Below are positions 1 to 8,240 of a stretch of 64,000 nucleotides of DNA, piece after piece. The notes below the pieces were generated by a model that saw only the letters and a list, made by a program, of their open reading frames with translations, did no database searches and was not told where the DNA came from. Source of the stretch: Actinomycetes bacterium (GTDB taxonomy: Bacteria > Actinomycetota > Actinomycetes > Streptosporangiales > Streptosporangiaceae); the NCBI GenBank assembly GCA_021793235.1, contig JAJYTD010000010.1:57166-121165 (forward strand), in the 5' to 3' direction. Position numbers and translations under genes: made by a program. Position 1 is the stretch's first letter, and each line of letters opens with the position of its first letter.

Positions 1-191
1 GCTGAACCCGAACGGCGGAACAGACAGGTCCCGAGGCAGGTTTTCCCACATTGGGGCAGGCTGTTTCAGACGGCCATAACTCTGTGTGCCAATGTGTATT
101 CGTTTGGTGTTTTCCTTGGTCGGGTACGCACTCGGGCGGACGACCGGCAGGGCATCCGGCCGTTCGCATCCCGAGGTGAAAGGCGCGGACC

Positions 192-1730
192 ATGGTGCAC
201 GAGGGCACGCCACCGGCCGGAGAAAAGATCGGCCCAGGAGACCGCCGCTACACGGCGCTCAGCCGTGGCTTCAACCCCCGATGGGTCGCCGAGCCCGAAT
301 ACATCAGGCTTGTCAGCAGCGGTGAGGAGGTGAAGAACGCCCTCGCTGCCGCGGTCGCCGAGACTCCGAAGAAACCAGAACGCTCCCGCATCACGGTGCG
401 CTCTGGCGGCCACTGCTACGAGAATTTCGTCTGCTCCCCCGACGTCCGGGTGATCATCGACGTCTCCCTCATGAACGGCATCCACTACGACCCGGCCATG
501 CAGGCGGTCTGCGTCGAGGCCGGTGCCACCAACCGCGACATCGAAGAGCGATTGGTGGGCAAGCTCGGTCTGGCGCTGCCCGGCGGCTCGTGTCCGACCG
601 TCGGAGCCGGGGGCCACATTCCTGGCGGCGGCTTCGGCCTGCTCTCCCGGCAGTTCGGGCTCACGGTCGACTACCTGCACGCGGTGGAGGTAGCGGTCGT
701 CACCGACAAGCGCGAGGTTGAGCTGGTCACGGCCACGGCCGACGATACCGGAGACCGTAAAGACCTGTGGTGGGCCCACACGGGCGGCGGCGGGGGCAAC
801 TTCGGCATCGCCACCCGGTTCTGGTTCCGCGGCCTGCCCGCGGCCCCCGCCGAGGTCATCCGCGCCGAGGTCGGGTGGAAATGGGCGGACATGGGCAAGG
901 ATGATTTCCACAAGCTGGTGGACAACTTCGGCCGCTTCTTCGAGGAGCACCGCGGTCAGAGCGGCGACGCCTACGCCGCCCTCTTCGGCATCCTCCAGCT
1001 GACCCACAGCAGCAAGGAGCAGATCGGCCTGATCACCCAGATCGACGCTGCCGTCCCCGACGCCGAAAGGCGGGTGGCGGAGTTCATCGACAAGGTCGGC
1101 CACGGTGTCGGCCCCCGGCCGCTGCACATGGCCGAAGGGCACGGTGAGCACGCCTCTATTGTCAACTCGAAGGACCCCGTGGCCGTGCCCTGGCACAGGG
1201 TCGCAGAGCGGACCGGCGTGGCGACCAACGACAGGGCCGGCAAGTACAAGTCGGCCTACATGCTCACGCGGCTCCCCACCAAGCAGGTCGACGCCGTGTG
1301 GCGGGGACTGACCGAAAACGCGCAGAAACCACGCGATGCGCTGGTACAGATCGACTCCTACGGCTCCAAGATCAATGAGAAATCCGCCGACGCCACCGCT
1401 ATGGCCCAGCGCAGCTCGATCATGAAGCTGCAGCACCAGGCCTACTGGCCGATCAAGGAGGGCGGCACCGACCACCTGCGCTGGATTCGCGAGCTCTACC
1501 AGGACATGTACCGGGACACGGGCGGGGTTCCGGTGTCCAACGCGGTCACCGACGGCTGCTACATCAACTATCCCGATGTGGACGTCCGTGACAAGAAGTG
1601 GAACACCTCCGGTGTGTCGTGGTCGACGCTCTACTACGGCGCCAACTACCCCCGGCTGCAACGGGCCAAGAAGCGCTGGGACCCGCACAACATCTTCCAC
1701 CACCGGGAATCCATCGGATCGGGCGACTGA
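192..1730 (+). CDS. FAD-linked oxidase, berberine-bridge-enzyme type
   Basis: A 512-residue flavin oxidase of the BBE/VAO family. The FAD-binding half carries RSGGHCYE near residue 75, where the His is the usual site of 8-alpha-histidyl FAD attachment. GGSCPTVGAGGH near residue 137 has the Cys position used for the second (6-S-cysteinyl) link in bicovalent flavoproteins. The C-terminal BBE segment (YYGANYPRLQRAKKRWDP) binds the flavin loop. Length is normal for the family. The ATG at 192 follows a purine-rich stretch. No signal peptide is visible, so it is probably cytoplasmic. Members oxidise sugars, alkaloids or polyketide intermediates; the substrate here is unknown. It stands alone and ends in a strong hairpin. 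Confidence 0.88.
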   Translation: MVHEGTPPAGEKIGPGDRRYTALSRGFNPRWVAEPEYIRLVSSGEEVKNALAAAVAETPKKPERSRITVRSGGHCYENFVCSPDVRVIIDVSLMNGIHYDPAMQAVCVEAGATNRDIEERLVGKLGLALPGGSCPTVGAGGHIPGGGFGLLSRQFGLTVDYLHAVEVAVVTDKREVELVTATADDTGDRKDLWWAHTGGGGGNFGIATRFWFRGLPAAPAEVIRAEVGWKWADMGKDDFHKLVDNFGRFFEEHRGQSGDAYAALFGILQLTHSSKEQIGLITQIDAAVPDAERRVAEFIDKVGHGVGPRPLHMAEGHGEHASIVNSKDPVAVPWHRVAERTGVATNDRAGKYKSAYMLTRLPTKQVDAVWRGLTENAQKPRDALVQIDSYGSKINEKSADATAMAQRSSIMKLQHQAYWPIKEGGTDHLRWIRELYQDMYRDTGGVPVSNAVTDGCYINYPDVDVRDKKWNTSGVSWSTLYYGANYPRLQRAKKRWDPHNIFHHRESIGSGD

Positions 1731-1731
1731 G

Positions 1732-1785
1732 CCCGCGCGGCATGGCGCGCCAGCGCCATGCCGCGCGGGAAGGCCGTGAACTTTT
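1732..1785. terminator. Strong hairpin terminator between convergent genes
   Basis: Two perfect 17-base arms (1732-1748 and 1753-1769, sequence CCCGCGCGGCATGGCGC and its complement) flank a 4-base loop, with a T-run near 1780. It sits between the stop of the FAD oxidase and the stop of the minus-strand reductase, so it can serve both directions. Confidence 0.8.
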
Positions 1786-1858
1786 TTCCGAGTCCTCGCT
1801 CCAGGACCGCAAAAAGTCCACGGCCGGTGCAGCGATGTCGATGGCGGGCGGGTGCCCG

Positions 1859-2506
1859 TTAAGCCCGGGCGAGGATCTTCAGGGAGGTGTCCCAGTTGAA
1901 GTTCTCGTGTTCGGAGTCGGCCTGCAGCCTCATCAGCAGGAGCTGGAAACTTTCGAGCTCGCGCGCGCGGCGCAGAGGGCCGACGTCGATGGGCTGCATG
2001 CCCGCGTCCGTCACGAAGTCGGCGACCGCCTCCTTGGCCGCTTCGGATTCACCGGCGATGAAGACGTCCAACGGCTCGCCCGCGACCTCGCCTGAAGGCA
2101 GGGTCGTGGCAAAGGTCGTGTTGAACGCCTTCACCACGTCGGCGCCGTCATCGGCACGCTCGGAGATCGTCTCGGCCGCGGAGGTGCCAGGGGCCACGAC
2201 CAGTGAGTCGAAGGTCGAGAAGTCGATGGGATTGGTGATGTCGACAACGGTCCTGCCGGAGAGGGCGTCGCCGTACATGGTGACGATTTCTGTGGCGGCG
2301 TCGTAGGGCACCGCCAGTATGACGATGTCTCCGGTGGGCGGGTCGCCGATGGCCCCTCCCTCGACACCGGTCCCCAGATTGGCGGCGAAGTCCCGGGCCT
2401 TCTCCGGGTCCCGGTCGAGGACCTGCATGGTGCGCCCCGCCGCTTTGGCGCGGACACCGAGTCCGTTCGCCATGTTGCCGGTGCCGATGATCGTGATGTC
2501 GGCCAT
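1859..2506 (-). CDS. NADP/F420-type oxidoreductase (Rossmann, NADPH-F420 reductase family)
   Basis: A 215-residue protein starting MADITIIGTGNMANGLG, a GxGxxxxG dinucleotide-binding turn typical of the F420-dependent NADP oxidoreductase family (PF03807). The rest fits the family: VILAVPYDAATEIV for the second half of the Rossmann fold, DITNPIDF, and a C-terminal region ending near KILARA. The open frame runs upstream to 2833, but the ATG at 2506 has AAAGGACC just ahead of it and is the only start that leaves a compact family-length protein. These enzymes transfer hydride between NADPH and F420 or a related acceptor. F420 chemistry is plausible here because LLM-type enzymes occur in the same window, but that link is inference. 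Confidence 0.82.
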   Translation of the reverse strand: MADITIIGTGNMANGLGVRAKAAGRTMQVLDRDPEKARDFAANLGTGVEGGAIGDPPTGDIVILAVPYDAATEIVTMYGDALSGRTVVDITNPIDFSTFDSLVVAPGTSAAETISERADDGADVVKAFNTTFATTLPSGEVAGEPLDVFIAGESEAAKEAVADFVTDAGMQPIDVGPLRRARELESFQLLLMRLQADSEHENFNWDTSLKILARA

Positions 2507-2850
2507 GGTGGTCCTTTGTATCGAGAGTTCATCGCCGGAGCCACTATCCCCAGACCTGTGGATCAATCCACCGGAACGCCGCTCTGGCATGGATTCTTGT
2601 TGCCGAGGTTTTCTCGTCCCTTTGACTCGGGGAGCCCGCACCCTCACACCGTGCGCCTTCCGGATGTATCCCGGGCTCTGTCCGGGGCTTCGGCCAAGCG
2701 GAAAAAAATCGGTTTCCCCGGCCGTTGCCGTCGGCGATAATCCCCGCCCGGGGCAGCCGATCAGAGGACGCCTGGCCGTGTGCCCCTGTGCCCCTGTGCC
2801 CCTGTGCCGCCGTGCGGCGCGGACCGCGTACACATGACGAGAGCGATGGT
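2507..2850. other. Intergenic region with a short tandem repeat
   Basis: This is a divergent spacer between the reductase and the acetyltransferase. The only clear structure is an 8-base tandem repeat, GTGCCCCT, present 3.6 times at 2780-2808. A poly-A stretch near 2702 and TTGACT near 2627 could be promoter parts, but I cannot place a full promoter. Confidence 0.5.
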
Positions 2851-3522
2851 ATGCCTGCTGAGATCCCCGACCCGAACACGGTGCACCCGATGCCCGAACA
2901 CCACCGGGTCGTGCTGCTCAAACCACTGGTGACCGACCCCCGGATCCAGGTGGGCGAGTACACCTACTACGACGACCCCGACAACGCCGAGCTCTTCGAG
3001 CAGCGCAACGTGCTTTATGCCTACGGTCCGGAGAAGCTCGTCATCGGCAGGTACTGTGCCCTGGCCACTGGAACCCGCTTCATCATGGCCGGCGCCAACC
3101 ACCCCAACGTGGGGGTCTCGACCTTCCCTTTCACCATCTTCGGCGGCGAGTGGGCCGAACGCACCCTCGACATCCTGACAGGGCTGTCCACCCGCGGCGA
3201 CACCATCGTCGGCAACGACGTGTGGTTCGGCTACGGTGCGCTGGTCATGCCCGGTGTGCGGATCGGCGACGGCGCGATCATCGCGGCCGGCTCCGTGGTC
3301 ACCTCCGATGTGGAGCCCTACACCATCGTCGGCGGCAACCCCGCCCGGCCGGTGAAGCGCCGCTTCGACGATGCCGAAATCGAGCGCCTACTGCGCGCCG
3401 CCTGGTGGGACTGGCCGGTGGAACTCGTCACCGAACACGTGCGCACCATCATGGCGGGAAGTCCCGCCCAGATCGAGGCCGTCGCCGCCGAGCACGGCCT
3501 GTTCACCCGAGAGGACGGCTGA
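2851..3522 (+). CDS. Vat/CatB-type hexapeptide acetyltransferase
   Basis: A 223-residue xenobiotic acyltransferase of the left-handed beta-helix class. Family landmarks are YTYYDDPD near residue 31, IGRYCALATGTRFIMAGANH (the Vat active-site region ending in the conserved His), then hexapeptide repeats (IVGNDVWFGYGALVMPGVRIGDG) and the helix-capping GGNPARPVKRRF. Vat/CatB proteins acetylate streptogramin A or chloramphenicol from acetyl-CoA, but many chromosomal members have unknown acceptors. The frame is open from 2725; ATG 2851 is preferred because family homology begins a few residues later and the upstream residues are encoded by the tandem repeat. Confidence 0.85.
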   Translation: MPAEIPDPNTVHPMPEHHRVVLLKPLVTDPRIQVGEYTYYDDPDNAELFEQRNVLYAYGPEKLVIGRYCALATGTRFIMAGANHPNVGVSTFPFTIFGGEWAERTLDILTGLSTRGDTIVGNDVWFGYGALVMPGVRIGDGAIIAAGSVVTSDVEPYTIVGGNPARPVKRRFDDAEIERLLRAAWWDWPVELVTEHVRTIMAGSPAQIEAVAAEHGLFTREDG

Positions 3523-3651
3523 TGCGGGAGTTCCCCGTCTCCGGCGTCCCCTACGCGCCACCACCGGCCCGGACGGCGCGGGGTGGGTGGCGCTGGAGAT
3601 CGGTGGGCTCGCCCGGGGCGGTGTCTCCTGACGGACCGCTTCGGCAGCGGG

Positions 3652-5142
3652 CTATTGGAGGACCGGCTCCTCTTCTCCGCTGTCCGCTTCCTCGTCTTCT
3701 CCGGTGCAGTTCGGGCGTGAGGCGGTCCGGGCGCCGCTGGACACGGTCGACCCGTCAGCGGCGCTCGCGGTGACCGACCACGTGACGGCGGTGTCCAGAG
3801 GGAGCCCGCCCGCGCTGGCGTACCAATTGCCCGGTGCGTTGCCCGGCTCCATGGAGATCTGCTGGGAGCCGGATGCGCTGCTGACGGAGAGCGTGACCGC
3901 GGACACCGCGCCCTGGACCTGCGCCGAGACCAGCAGGGTCCACGTGTTCACACAACCCGGCGGGGTGGTGTCCTGCCCGCTCGCCCCGGTGACGGCCAGC
4001 GAAGGCCCCCCGGGCTCCTGCTGGTTCTGGGGCTGGTCGTCCTCCGCCGGGACGTCCGGAGACGGCTCCGTCGCGGCGGCCGAGGTCGCTTCCGGTGTCG
4101 CCGCACCGCCCGTGGGAGGCGGCTTCGGGGAGGAGGTCTGTCCGGGTACGGTCGACTCCCGCGAAACGACCGTGTCCTTTGCCGTATCCTCCTCGCCGCC
4201 CGTGAGCGGTATCAGCAGCCAGCCGAACACAGCGAGGACCAGCAGCCCGACCGCCGCGGCCAGCACGAGCCGTGACGTGGCGCCCGGGGCGGAGGCGGAC
4301 CCGCTCTGGTCGGGGAATCCGTCAAAACGGTAGGGGCCGGCCTGGTCGGTGACCTCGGCGTGGTGGCCGACCAGGTCCGGATCGAAGGCGTTGTCGAGCA
4401 ACTGTTCGTGCAGGAAGACGGGAGCCGACGCGATGGGTATCGCGCTCAGCAGCGACGAGGGGGCGACCAGCGCGGCCCGTCGTTCCTCGCACCGTACGCA
4501 TTTTGACAGATGGCGGTTGATCCGCTTGCGCCACAGGGGAGTGAACTCGCCATTCCAGGTCTCCAGCAGTGCCCGTAGTTCCGCGCAATCCCTGCCGCGT
4601 GTGCGTGCGACCAGCAGCGCGCCCAGTGCGCGCTTGAGCTGGGCGCGTGCCGTGGACGCCACCGCATTGGCCTGTTTGACACCGACACCGAGCACGGCGG
4701 CCAGCCCGGGGCCGTCGAGCCGGTGCCGCAGTGTCAAGTGGATGACCTCGTACTCACGCGGGTTGAGCCCGGCCATCGCCGCGTGCACGAGGTCGCGCAC
4801 CTCTGCACGGTGGACGCCGGTCTCCGGCGGATCCAGGGTCTCGTCGCTCATCTCCACGTCCGCATCCAGCGGCGTGTACCTGTTACGGACACGCAGGGCT
4901 CGATGGCACTGGGAACGGGCGATGGCATACAGCCAGGACCGCAGAGCGTCGGGGTCGCGCAGCTGGGTGATGCGCTCACGGGCGATCAGGAAGACATCGT
5001 GCACGGTGTCGGCGGCCGCTTCCGGGTCGCTGAGTAATCGCAGACAGTAGTCGTACAGGCGGTCGGCGTATGTGCGGTAGGCCTGGCTCAGCCCGTCCCG
5101 CTCGCCTGCGGCGATCGCGTGCACGATGTCTGCGTCGCGCAT
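3652..5142 (-). CDS. ECF-type sigma factor fused to zinc anti-sigma motif, membrane span and outer domain
   Basis: A 496-residue sigma-70 family protein. Residues about 18-85 form region 2 (YRTYADRLYDYCLRLL, SWLYAIARSQCHRAL). Residues about 112-175 form region 4 (LNPREYEVIHLTLRHRL). Then comes a zinc-anti-sigma motif: C185, then H210-x3-C214-x2-C217. One transmembrane helix lies at about 290-312, followed by a Pro/Thr/Ser-rich linker and an Ig-like outer domain to the C-terminus. Large ECF proteins with fused zinc fingers and membrane segments are known in actinobacteria (for example the ECF52/53 groups). The inferred mechanism is a sigma factor tethered and held inactive by its own tail until an outside signal acts. 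The neighbouring surface-protein gene is a candidate target. Confidence 0.85.
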   Translation of the reverse strand: MRDADIVHAIAAGERDGLSQAYRTYADRLYDYCLRLLSDPEAAADTVHDVFLIARERITQLRDPDALRSWLYAIARSQCHRALRVRNRYTPLDADVEMSDETLDPPETGVHRAEVRDLVHAAMAGLNPREYEVIHLTLRHRLDGPGLAAVLGVGVKQANAVASTARAQLKRALGALLVARTRGRDCAELRALLETWNGEFTPLWRKRINRHLSKCVRCEERRAALVAPSSLLSAIPIASAPVFLHEQLLDNAFDPDLVGHHAEVTDQAGPYRFDGFPDQSGSASAPGATSRLVLAAAVGLLVLAVFGWLLIPLTGGEEDTAKDTVVSRESTVPGQTSSPKPPPTGGAATPEATSAAATEPSPDVPAEDDQPQNQQEPGGPSLAVTGASGQDTTPPGCVNTWTLLVSAQVQGAVSAVTLSVSSASGSQQISMEPGNAPGNWYASAGGLPLDTAVTWSVTASAADGSTVSSGARTASRPNCTGEDEEADSGEEEPVLQ

Positions 5143-5193
5143 CGTCAGAGCCTAACTCTGCTGCTGTGCCCGGCACAGCCCCGATATCTGTAA

Positions 5194-5213
5194 CGGGGCG
5201 GCTACCCGCCCCG
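5194..5213. terminator. Hairpin after the LPXTG gene
   Basis: CGGGGCGG and CCGCCCCG form an 8-bp stem with a 4-base loop. It lies 30 bases past the stop of the minus-strand surface-protein gene and ahead of the sigma-factor start, so it may separate the two transcripts. Confidence 0.5.
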
Positions 5214-5243
5214 CGTGCTCTCGGCTTCTGCCATCGCTGTCCC

Positions 5244-5978
5244 TCAAGGGGCGTCCACGTGGTGTTCGCCGTCTCGGCCGCGTCGGCGGAGCAGTAGCAG
5301 CGCGCCGCCGGCCGCGGTGAGCGCCGTACCGCCCGCGACGAGCAGTGCCAGACCGGGACCGGTCACCGGCAGACCGGACTTGCCGCTGTTGTCGGCCGTG
5401 GACGTGTCGGGAGTTGTGGGTTCGTCCTCAGGGATGGTGGAGGTGGACGGAGCGCAGTCCTCGGAGACGCGGGTCATCGGGCACTCCGGTTCGGGGACCT
5501 CATCGGGCTCTGTGGGGCACTCGACCTGTCCTTCGACCGGGGTGCAACTCTGGGGATCGCTCTCGGGGGAGGGCTCTTCGCCGGGATCTGGGCAGTACAC
5601 ATGGTCGTTGTGGAAGTAGCATCCGTCGCCGAAGTCCGCCCACTCGTCCTCGGGGCCGCACGGGGTTTCGGTGGTGCAGCCGTCCATCGGCGGCTCCTCT
5701 GCCTCCCCGTCCGGCTCGTCGGCTTCACTTGCCTCGCAGCCGCCGACATAAGCGCACCTGTCACCGCGGTCGGACGGCTCCGGCGACGCGAGAGAGGACG
5801 GCGCGGCCTCCTCCGGAAGCTTTGAAGCGTCGGAACCGTAGGAGACGGCGTCAATGGCCGTGGGGCTGAGTTCGGTGATCTCGGCCGCTGCGGGCGAGGC
5901 CGTGGCCGACAGGGCGAACCCGGCACTGGCCGCCAGTACCGCGGTGGCCAGGAAGCGGGGGAGGGTGGTGGGGGACAT
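5244..5978 (-). CDS. Cysteine-rich LPXTG cell-wall protein
   Basis: A 244-residue secreted protein. An N-terminal signal peptide (RFLATAVLAASAGFALSA followed by an Ala-rich cleavage region) precedes a strongly acidic, Glu/Pro-rich middle with about ten cysteines. The C-terminus has a sortase sorting signal: LPVTG, a hydrophobic span and an RRRGRDG tail. The frame extends to 6020, but the ATG at 5978 has GAAGGAG eight bases upstream and gives a normal signal peptide. The paired cysteines (for example CEASEADEP, GDGCYFHNDHVYC) suggest disulfides. No enzyme domain is recognised; it is probably a wall-anchored structural or binding protein. The membrane-bound sigma gene lies directly downstream on the same strand. 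Confidence 0.8.
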   Translation of the reverse strand: MSPTTLPRFLATAVLAASAGFALSATASPAAAEITELSPTAIDAVSYGSDASKLPEEAAPSSLASPEPSDRGDRCAYVGGCEASEADEPDGEAEEPPMDGCTTETPCGPEDEWADFGDGCYFHNDHVYCPDPGEEPSPESDPQSCTPVEGQVECPTEPDEVPEPECPMTRVSEDCAPSTSTIPEDEPTTPDTSTADNSGKSGLPVTGPGLALLVAGGTALTAAGGALLLLRRRGRDGEHHVDAP

Positions 5979-6089
5979 GGCAGCGGCTCCTTCGCGGTTC
6001 GGCGCTTTTCGCGCGTTCACCGGGTAAGAGCCGCGGCCCCTGCCAGGGACAACGATTTTTTCCGGGTTTTCGCGGCAGAATTTCTCCGG

Positions 6090-6119
6090 GCGGTCGGTGC
6101 GCGGCTCCGCACCGACCGC
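6090..6119. terminator. Hairpin after the MFS gene
   Basis: GCGGTCGGTGCG and CGCACCGACCGC form a perfect 12-bp stem with a 6-base loop. It lies about 40 bases beyond the stop of the minus-strand MFS transporter. Confidence 0.6.
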
Positions 6120-6161
6120 AAGGGCCGGCGAATACCCGAAGCGGGAGAAGTACCGTTCTGC

Positions 6162-7385
6162 TCAGCGGCTCGGCCCGACACGGTTGGGCCTGCTCGCGGT
6201 CACCAGCGCCGCCGCGGCCAGCAGAGTCCCGCAGAGCGCGTACAGCAGCGTTTCGAAACCCAGCCCGAGTTGGCTGGTGAGCGGCCCGATGCTGGCCCCG
6301 GCGAAGAGCATGAAGCCGTTGAGCGCGATCCCCGCGGCGCGCGACTCCTCCGCACGGTCGCCGAAGAGCGAGATCATGGCGGGCACCGCCGTGGCGATAC
6401 CCGCCACAAAGACGATGCTGGTGCCGATCAGCGCCCACAGTGATCCGCTGGCAAGCGATTCACCCGCGGCGCCGAGCGCGGCGAGGACGAACCCCGCGAT
6501 CGCCATCCGTGTGGCGCCGAAGCGCCCTATCAGTGCGCCGGAGAACGGCGCGACCAGCATCCCGGGCAGCGCGGCGAGGCGTACCCAGATGATGTCTGTT
6601 TCGTGGAGCCCGAAAAGGGTCTGCAGGTGCGGTCCGAGCGCGGAGTACATGGCGACGAAAGCCAGGAGCGTGCTCAGGTGCGCCACACACAGCAGCGCGA
6701 TCTCTCGGCGCGTGACAAGACGGCCCATCTGCCGGAACCGTTCGCCCAGTGTTCCCGATACCGGTTCCCGGGGTGGCTCCCGCAGCAGAGCCGCCATGGC
6801 CAGCGCGATGGCGGCGATGGCCGGTGCGGCCAGCCCGAAGACCCAGCGCCAGCTCCATGCCAGCGCCACTGTTGAGGCATAGACCTGTCCGATGATGCCC
6901 GCTGTCAGGAACGCTGTGGACATCGCGCCTACCGCGGTCGTACGCCAGCGCGGTGGCAGTGCCTCCATGAGGTAGGCCAGCGCTGCCGGGGCAAAACTTC
7001 CCGCGACGAAACCTTGTACGGCGCGCAGGAGCGCTATGGCTATGAGCGAGGGGGCGATCGTCAGGCATGCGGTGGCCAGGGCCAGCACCACCAGCCCCGG
7101 TATCAGGATCCGCTTGCGTCCGTAGTGGTCCGATAGCGGGCCGAAGAACAGGAACCCCGTGGCGTAGGCCAGCGCGAACGCTGTTCCCACTGCGGCAGAA
7201 GCGTTGCCCTCGCCCAGGTCGGCGTCGACCGTCGGCACCAGGGGGATCGTCGCGTACAGCTGGGTCAGCACCAGGAGGGCGCAGACCGTAAGCAGCGCCA
7301 CCGGTGTGAATACCGGTGGCCGCTTGCCCCTGGCTGTTGAGCTGTCCGGGTTTGGTGACAGGTCCGGCGTCGTGGCCCGTGCCAT
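6162..7385 (-). CDS. MFS exporter (YnfM/drug-resistance type)
   Basis: A 407-residue, 12-helix major facilitator protein. The loop 2-3 motif GPLSDHYGRKRI near residue 81 is the MFS signature, followed by a helix-4 Arg in ALLRAVQGFVAG and a helix-5 stretch with GAMSTAFLTAGIIG. A hydrophilic 20-residue N-terminus precedes the first span. The RBS is GAAGGAGC before the ATG. The immediately upstream MerR gene and an overlapping pair of inverted repeats in the 63-base gap show local control, so this is probably an inducible efflux pump for a small molecule sensed by the MerR protein. The substrate is not predictable from sequence. Confidence 0.85.
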   Translation of the reverse strand: MARATTPDLSPNPDSSTARGKRPPVFTPVALLTVCALLVLTQLYATIPLVPTVDADLGEGNASAAVGTAFALAYATGFLFFGPLSDHYGRKRILIPGLVVLALATACLTIAPSLIAIALLRAVQGFVAGSFAPAALAYLMEALPPRWRTTAVGAMSTAFLTAGIIGQVYASTVALAWSWRWVFGLAAPAIAAIALAMAALLREPPREPVSGTLGERFRQMGRLVTRREIALLCVAHLSTLLAFVAMYSALGPHLQTLFGLHETDIIWVRLAALPGMLVAPFSGALIGRFGATRMAIAGFVLAALGAAGESLASGSLWALIGTSIVFVAGIATAVPAMISLFGDRAEESRAAGIALNGFMLFAGASIGPLTSQLGLGFETLLYALCGTLLAAAALVTASRPNRVGPSR

Positions 7386-7399
7386 GGAAGCTCCTTCCT

Positions 7400-7431
7400 A
7401 CGTCAAAGATTTACTTTGACGTAAACGTCAA
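7400..7431. promoter_or_regulatory. Promoter/operator of the MFS gene, overlapping inverted repeats
   Basis: Two perfect inverted repeats overlap here. ACGTCAAAG-ATTTA-CTTTGACGT covers 7400-7422 and TTGACGT-AA-ACGTCAA covers 7416-7431. On the minus strand this reads TTGACG followed by TTTACGTCAAAGTAAA, the close spacing expected of a MerR-type promoter. A related repeat precedes the merR gene. Confidence 0.7.
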
Positions 7432-7448
7432 TGTTTTGGGTAAAAAAA

Positions 7449-7862
7449 TTAGTCCTGACCGTGCTCCGCTTCGGCGAGGAACCGCCTCACCTTCGCGATG
7501 TTCTCCTCGAGTTCGCGCTCGAACTGCTCCAGATCCGATCGGCGCCGACGGACCTCGCGTAGATGCGATTCCAGGATCCCGATCACTTTCCGCTTCCCGC
7601 GGATGCCGGTCGGGTCCTCGAAGTACAGATCGATCACAGTGGAGATCTCTTCCAGTGATAGCCCCAGTTCCTTGAGCCGACCGATCTTCTTGAGCCGGGC
7701 GAGCTCGTGCTCGGTGTAGTAGCGGTAGCCGGACGCCGCGCGCTCGCTGGGCCGCAGTAGCCCCAGCTGCTCGTAGTGACGGATGGTCCGGGGGGTGACG
7801 TTGCCGGCGCGCGCCAGTTCACCGATGCGCATCTCGCGTGGAGCTTCGCCGGACACCGCCAC
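7449..7862 (-). CDS. MerR-family transcriptional regulator
   Basis: A 137-residue regulator. The MerR winged helix is clear: MRIGELARAGNVTPRTIRHY, then RPSERAASGYRYYTEHELARL. A long coiled-coil helix (ESHLREVRRRRSDLEQFERELEEN) makes the dimer. The short C-terminus lacks a recognisable large ligand domain or metal-binding cysteines, so a metal sensor is unlikely. The start is uncertain: GTG 7862, GTG 7856 (better spaced from GAGG) or ATG 7832, where conserved sequence begins. It is transcribed toward the MFS gene and likely controls both it and itself. Confidence 0.85.
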   Translation of the reverse strand: MAVSGEAPREMRIGELARAGNVTPRTIRHYEQLGLLRPSERAASGYRYYTEHELARLKKIGRLKELGLSLEEISTVIDLYFEDPTGIRGKRKVIGILESHLREVRRRRSDLEQFERELEENIAKVRRFLAEAEHGQD

Positions 7863-7870
7863 ACCTCAAA

Positions 7871-7889
7871 CTTTCACGTCAACGTAAAG
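7871..7889. promoter_or_regulatory. Operator upstream of merR
   Basis: CTTTCACGT-CA-ACGTAAAG is an imperfect inverted repeat sharing TTTACGT/ACGTAAA with the repeat upstream of the MFS gene, consistent with MerR autoregulation. Confidence 0.55.
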
Positions 7890-8138
7890 GTAACACTGGG
7901 CCTTCCGGGCGGCAAGGCCGAAGGAGCCCGGAGCGCTCGCCGACCGGACGCACCAGGTGGGACATGCCTCACCCAGGCCCAATGGTGTCCGAACCTACCT
8001 GCCCAGCACCATCGAGACTACCGCTGACGCGGCATCGACGCGGGCCGATCTGCTGTGCTTCCCCGGGGCCATTCGGGGCTCCAGGGGCGGGCGCGGCCCA
8101 CCTTGCCCGACGTGGTCGGCGGGGGAACAGGCGACGCA

Positions 8139-8240
8139 TCAGTAGCAGGAGTTGAGGATCAGCAGCAACAGTGCCGTCAACGCGATCGAGACCACGATGG
8201 ACATGAAGCAGCCGAGCCTGTTGCTGAAGAAGACGAACAT
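8139..8240 (-). CDS. 33-residue small membrane protein
   Basis: A short open frame preceded by GGTGAGGAG at ideal distance from its ATG. The product begins MFVFFSNRLGCFMSIVVS and continues as one hydrophobic helix ending LILNSCY. The NRLGC turn followed by a single membrane span resembles small conserved actinobacterial membrane proteins I have seen as hypotheticals, but no function is known to me. It lies in an otherwise gene-free spacer between merR and the peroxidase. Too short for routine gene calling; the RBS and hydrophobicity pattern are the evidence. Confidence 0.6.
   Translation of the reverse strand: MFVFFSNRLGCFMSIVVSIALTALLLLILNSCY

Noticed and set aside
66..1703. 545-codon minus-strand frame opposite the FAD oxidase
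   Set aside because: It is the antisense shadow of a clear BBE-type enzyme. High GC creates long stop-free antisense frames, and this one has no family motifs.
2780..2808. CRISPR-like repeat
   Set aside because: Contiguous octamers without spacers. No CRISPR array or cas gene was seen anywhere in the window.
3523..3651. Possible small gene starting at the acetyltransferase stop (ATG overlap)
   Set aside because: The frame runs on into antisense of the sigma gene without a natural end, and no RBS or family pattern is visible.
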